Below, piece after piece: positions 13,021 to 14,549 of a stretch of 14,549 nucleotides of DNA. The position numbers and the translations under genes were made by a program. Origin of the DNA: a bacterium (GTDB taxonomy: Bacteria; Zixibacteria; MSB-5A5; GN15; FEB-12); contig DAOWIM010000060.1 of NCBI GenBank assembly GCA_030640905.1, forward strand, positions 1-14,549, written 5' to 3'. How positions within the stretch are numbered: position 1 is the stretch's first letter; every line of letters begins with the position of its first letter. Under the pieces are notes generated by a model that worked only from the letters and a program-made list of their open reading frames with translations, searched no databases and was not told the origin of the DNA.

Positions 13021-14549
13021 ATGTTCAAGAACCTCAAAATTGGCAAGAAACTGTACATCGGCTTCGGAGTCGTGCTGATCCTGGCTATGACCATTGGCTA
13101 CGTTGGCTGGAATGGTCTTGACACGGTGAGTCAGAAAGTGGCAAACGCTGATGATGCCAACCGGCTCGTAAAGTGGTCTAAGGATACGGGTATTCTTCGG
13201 AACAATTTCGATGCTACCAAGAACCTTGATAACTACGACCAAATCGAGACTATCATTGATCAAATGTGCGTGCAGATGGATACTACCAAGGCACGCTTTA
13301 TGGATCCAAATGATATTGCATTGATTGAAAAGGCCGAGGTAAAAGCGCTCGAATATCTTAAGGGTTGGGAAGAGACGATTCGTATCCAGAAAGATATTCT
13401 TGCAGCCATTGAGTTGATGGATGGTGCAGCCGCTGATGTCGATAGGCTGGCTGTTGACTTTAGAGCAAGCCAGAAAACCCAAATGGAAGCGGAGTTTCTC
13501 GCCAAGGTAGAGCACGAGAAGCTTAACGAGCGGGTTGGTAAAGCTGATGATGCAAACCGCCTGGTTAAATACTTCCTCGATTGCCGTGTTGCGTATCGTG
13601 ATTACCGTCGTACAGAGGATCAAGCGCATGCTGAGAAACTTTATGCAAGCGTTCAACACATAGTGGATCAATGCGCCCTGAGCAAGGCCAAGATGAAGGT
13701 GGAAGCCAACAGGACTCAGATCCAGGGTATTTCCGATGCTGCAGTTACATACAAAGATGAGTTCAAGAAGATGGTGGGGCTAAAAGTGGAAGCCGGTGAT
13801 AACAATTCCTTACTTGCTTCACTCGGTACAGATATAGTCAACATGGCGGATGAGCTCCGTCAGGGGCAGAAAGGCAAAATGGAGAGTGCTCAGGCCTCGG
13901 CGGTCACTATGGCAGTTAGCTTTGTTATTGGTGCAATTTTAATAGGCGTCTTTGTCGCCTTCGTGATTGCGCGTAGTATCTCAAAACCTGTCTCCAGCAT
14001 GGCCAACATAGCTCAGGAAATCTCGACCGGTAATATCCAGCACACTATTGATATCAATACGAAAGATGAGATTGGTATGCTGGCTCAATCATTCAAACAA
14101 TTGATCGACTATATGAAGGAACTGGCCGGTGTGGCTGAATCTATCGCCGCCAACGACCTCACGGTCGCGGTGGATCCGAAGTCTGAGAAGGACGTCCTCG
14201 GTAAAGCGTTCCAGACAATGATCACAAACCTGACCGGCATAGTCCGGCAGCTTGGTGATAACTCCACTCAGCTCGTCTCAGCGGCCAACGAAGTTGCTTC
14301 GTCATCCGAGCAGATGTCTCGCGGTGCCAGAGATCAGACCGACCAGGTAACCCAGGTCTCTACAGCCGTTGAAGAGATGACAGCGACTATCGTTGAGTCG
14401 TCCAGAAATGCCGGTGAAGCTACCGAAGGCGCTCGTGGCGCTTCCGATACGGCCGGTAAGGGTGGAGAGATCGTCAACGAGACAATCCAGGGTATGCAAC
14501 GTATCGCAAGCGTTGTCCGTGAATCAGCCGAGTCGATTGGCAAGCTGGC
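13021..14549 (+). CDS. Methyl-accepting chemotaxis protein (3' end outside window)
   Basis: The frame is open from ATG 13021 to the right edge: 509 codons plus two bases, no stop. Ribosome site GGGAGGT lies 6 nt upstream. TM1 is at about 12-30. A periplasmic all-helical sensor runs to about 295 and TM2 is at 296-317. Then come HAMP 1 (about 318-370, ARSISKPVSSMANIAQEIST) and a second HAMP-like segment (about 371-410, AESIAANDLTVAVDPKSEKD). The start of the methyl-accepting signalling coiled coil follows (SSSEQMSRGARDQTDQVTQV, EEMTATIVESSRNAGEA). The hairpin tip that contacts CheA/CheW lies beyond the window. The sensor is internally duplicated: ANADDANRLVKW at 41-52 recurs as GKADDANRLVKY at 173-184, with similar flanks. 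The size and two-module layout resemble the HBM (helical bimodular) sensor class. Its ligand is unknown. No che genes are in view. Confidence 0.93.
   Translation, partial: MFKNLKIGKKLYIGFGVVLILAMTIGYVGWNGLDTVSQKVANADDANRLVKWSKDTGILRNNFDATKNLDNYDQIETIIDQMCVQMDTTKARFMDPNDIALIEKAEVKALEYLKGWEETIRIQKDILAAIELMDGAAADVDRLAVDFRASQKTQMEAEFLAKVEHEKLNERVGKADDANRLVKYFLDCRVAYRDYRRTEDQAHAEKLYASVQHIVDQCALSKAKMKVEANRTQIQGISDAAVTYKDEFKKMVGLKVEAGDNNSLLASLGTDIVNMADELRQGQKGKMESAQASAVTMAVSFVIGAILIGVFVAFVIARSISKPVSSMANIAQEISTGNIQHTIDINTKDEIGMLAQSFKQLIDYMKELAGVAESIAANDLTVAVDPKSEKDVLGKAFQTMITNLTGIVRQLGDNSTQLVSAANEVASSSEQMSRGARDQTDQVTQVSTAVEEMTATIVESSRNAGEATEGARGASDTAGKGGEIVNETIQGMQRIASVVRESAESIGKL

Noticed and set aside
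12934..13671. 245-codon minus-strand frame
   Set aside because: It is the complement of the chemoreceptor sensor region, which has clear receptor architecture and a good ribosome site on the plus strand.

Overview
The window looks like a chromosomal stretch of a Gram-negative bacterium of moderate GC content. Several proteins carry signal peptides or membrane anchors suited to a periplasm. The histidine kinase H-box region and the response regulator resemble RprX/RprY-type pairs of the Bacteroidetes and relatives, so I lean towards the FCB superphylum or a related candidate phylum. No rRNA, tRNA, mobile element or CRISPR is visible, and the phylum call is inference.

Left part (1-3239, all minus strand). 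A membrane-anchored protein runs off the left edge. After its anchor it consists of at least 17 tandem nine-residue units (consensus D-A-K-F-A-D-[LI]-[MF]-x). Upstream of it lie an ECF sigma factor and a membrane-bound anti-sigma factor that overlap by 8 nt. A promoter-like site with ECF character precedes the repeat gene, so that gene may be a target of the sigma factor. Next comes a two-gene partner-switching pair, an RsbW/SpoIIAB-type kinase and a STAS antagonist, with no SigB/SigF-type sigma or PP2C phosphatase in view.

Centre (3240-9381). A tight five-gene minus-strand operon encodes, in order of transcription, an exported double-PDZ protein, an exported NEW3-domain protein with a C-terminal anchor, an ABC ATPase, and two paralogous NosY-like ABC-2 permeases. 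It ends in a strong hairpin. Divergent from it is a histidine kinase/OmpR-family regulator pair. Between the two units lies an array of GTTA cores with an exact 10-bp period, placed directly upstream of the predicted operon promoter. This is the layout expected if the regulator activates the operon and possibly itself.

Right part (11782-14549, plus strand). A soluble PAS-LuxR regulator with a four-cysteine cluster is followed by a chemoreceptor cut off by the window edge. The receptor has an internally duplicated helical sensor region and two HAMP segments.

The window is therefore dominated by envelope sensing and regulation. The most unusual items are the nonapeptide-repeat protein and the PDZ/NEW3/dual-permease ABC system with its phased operator array.
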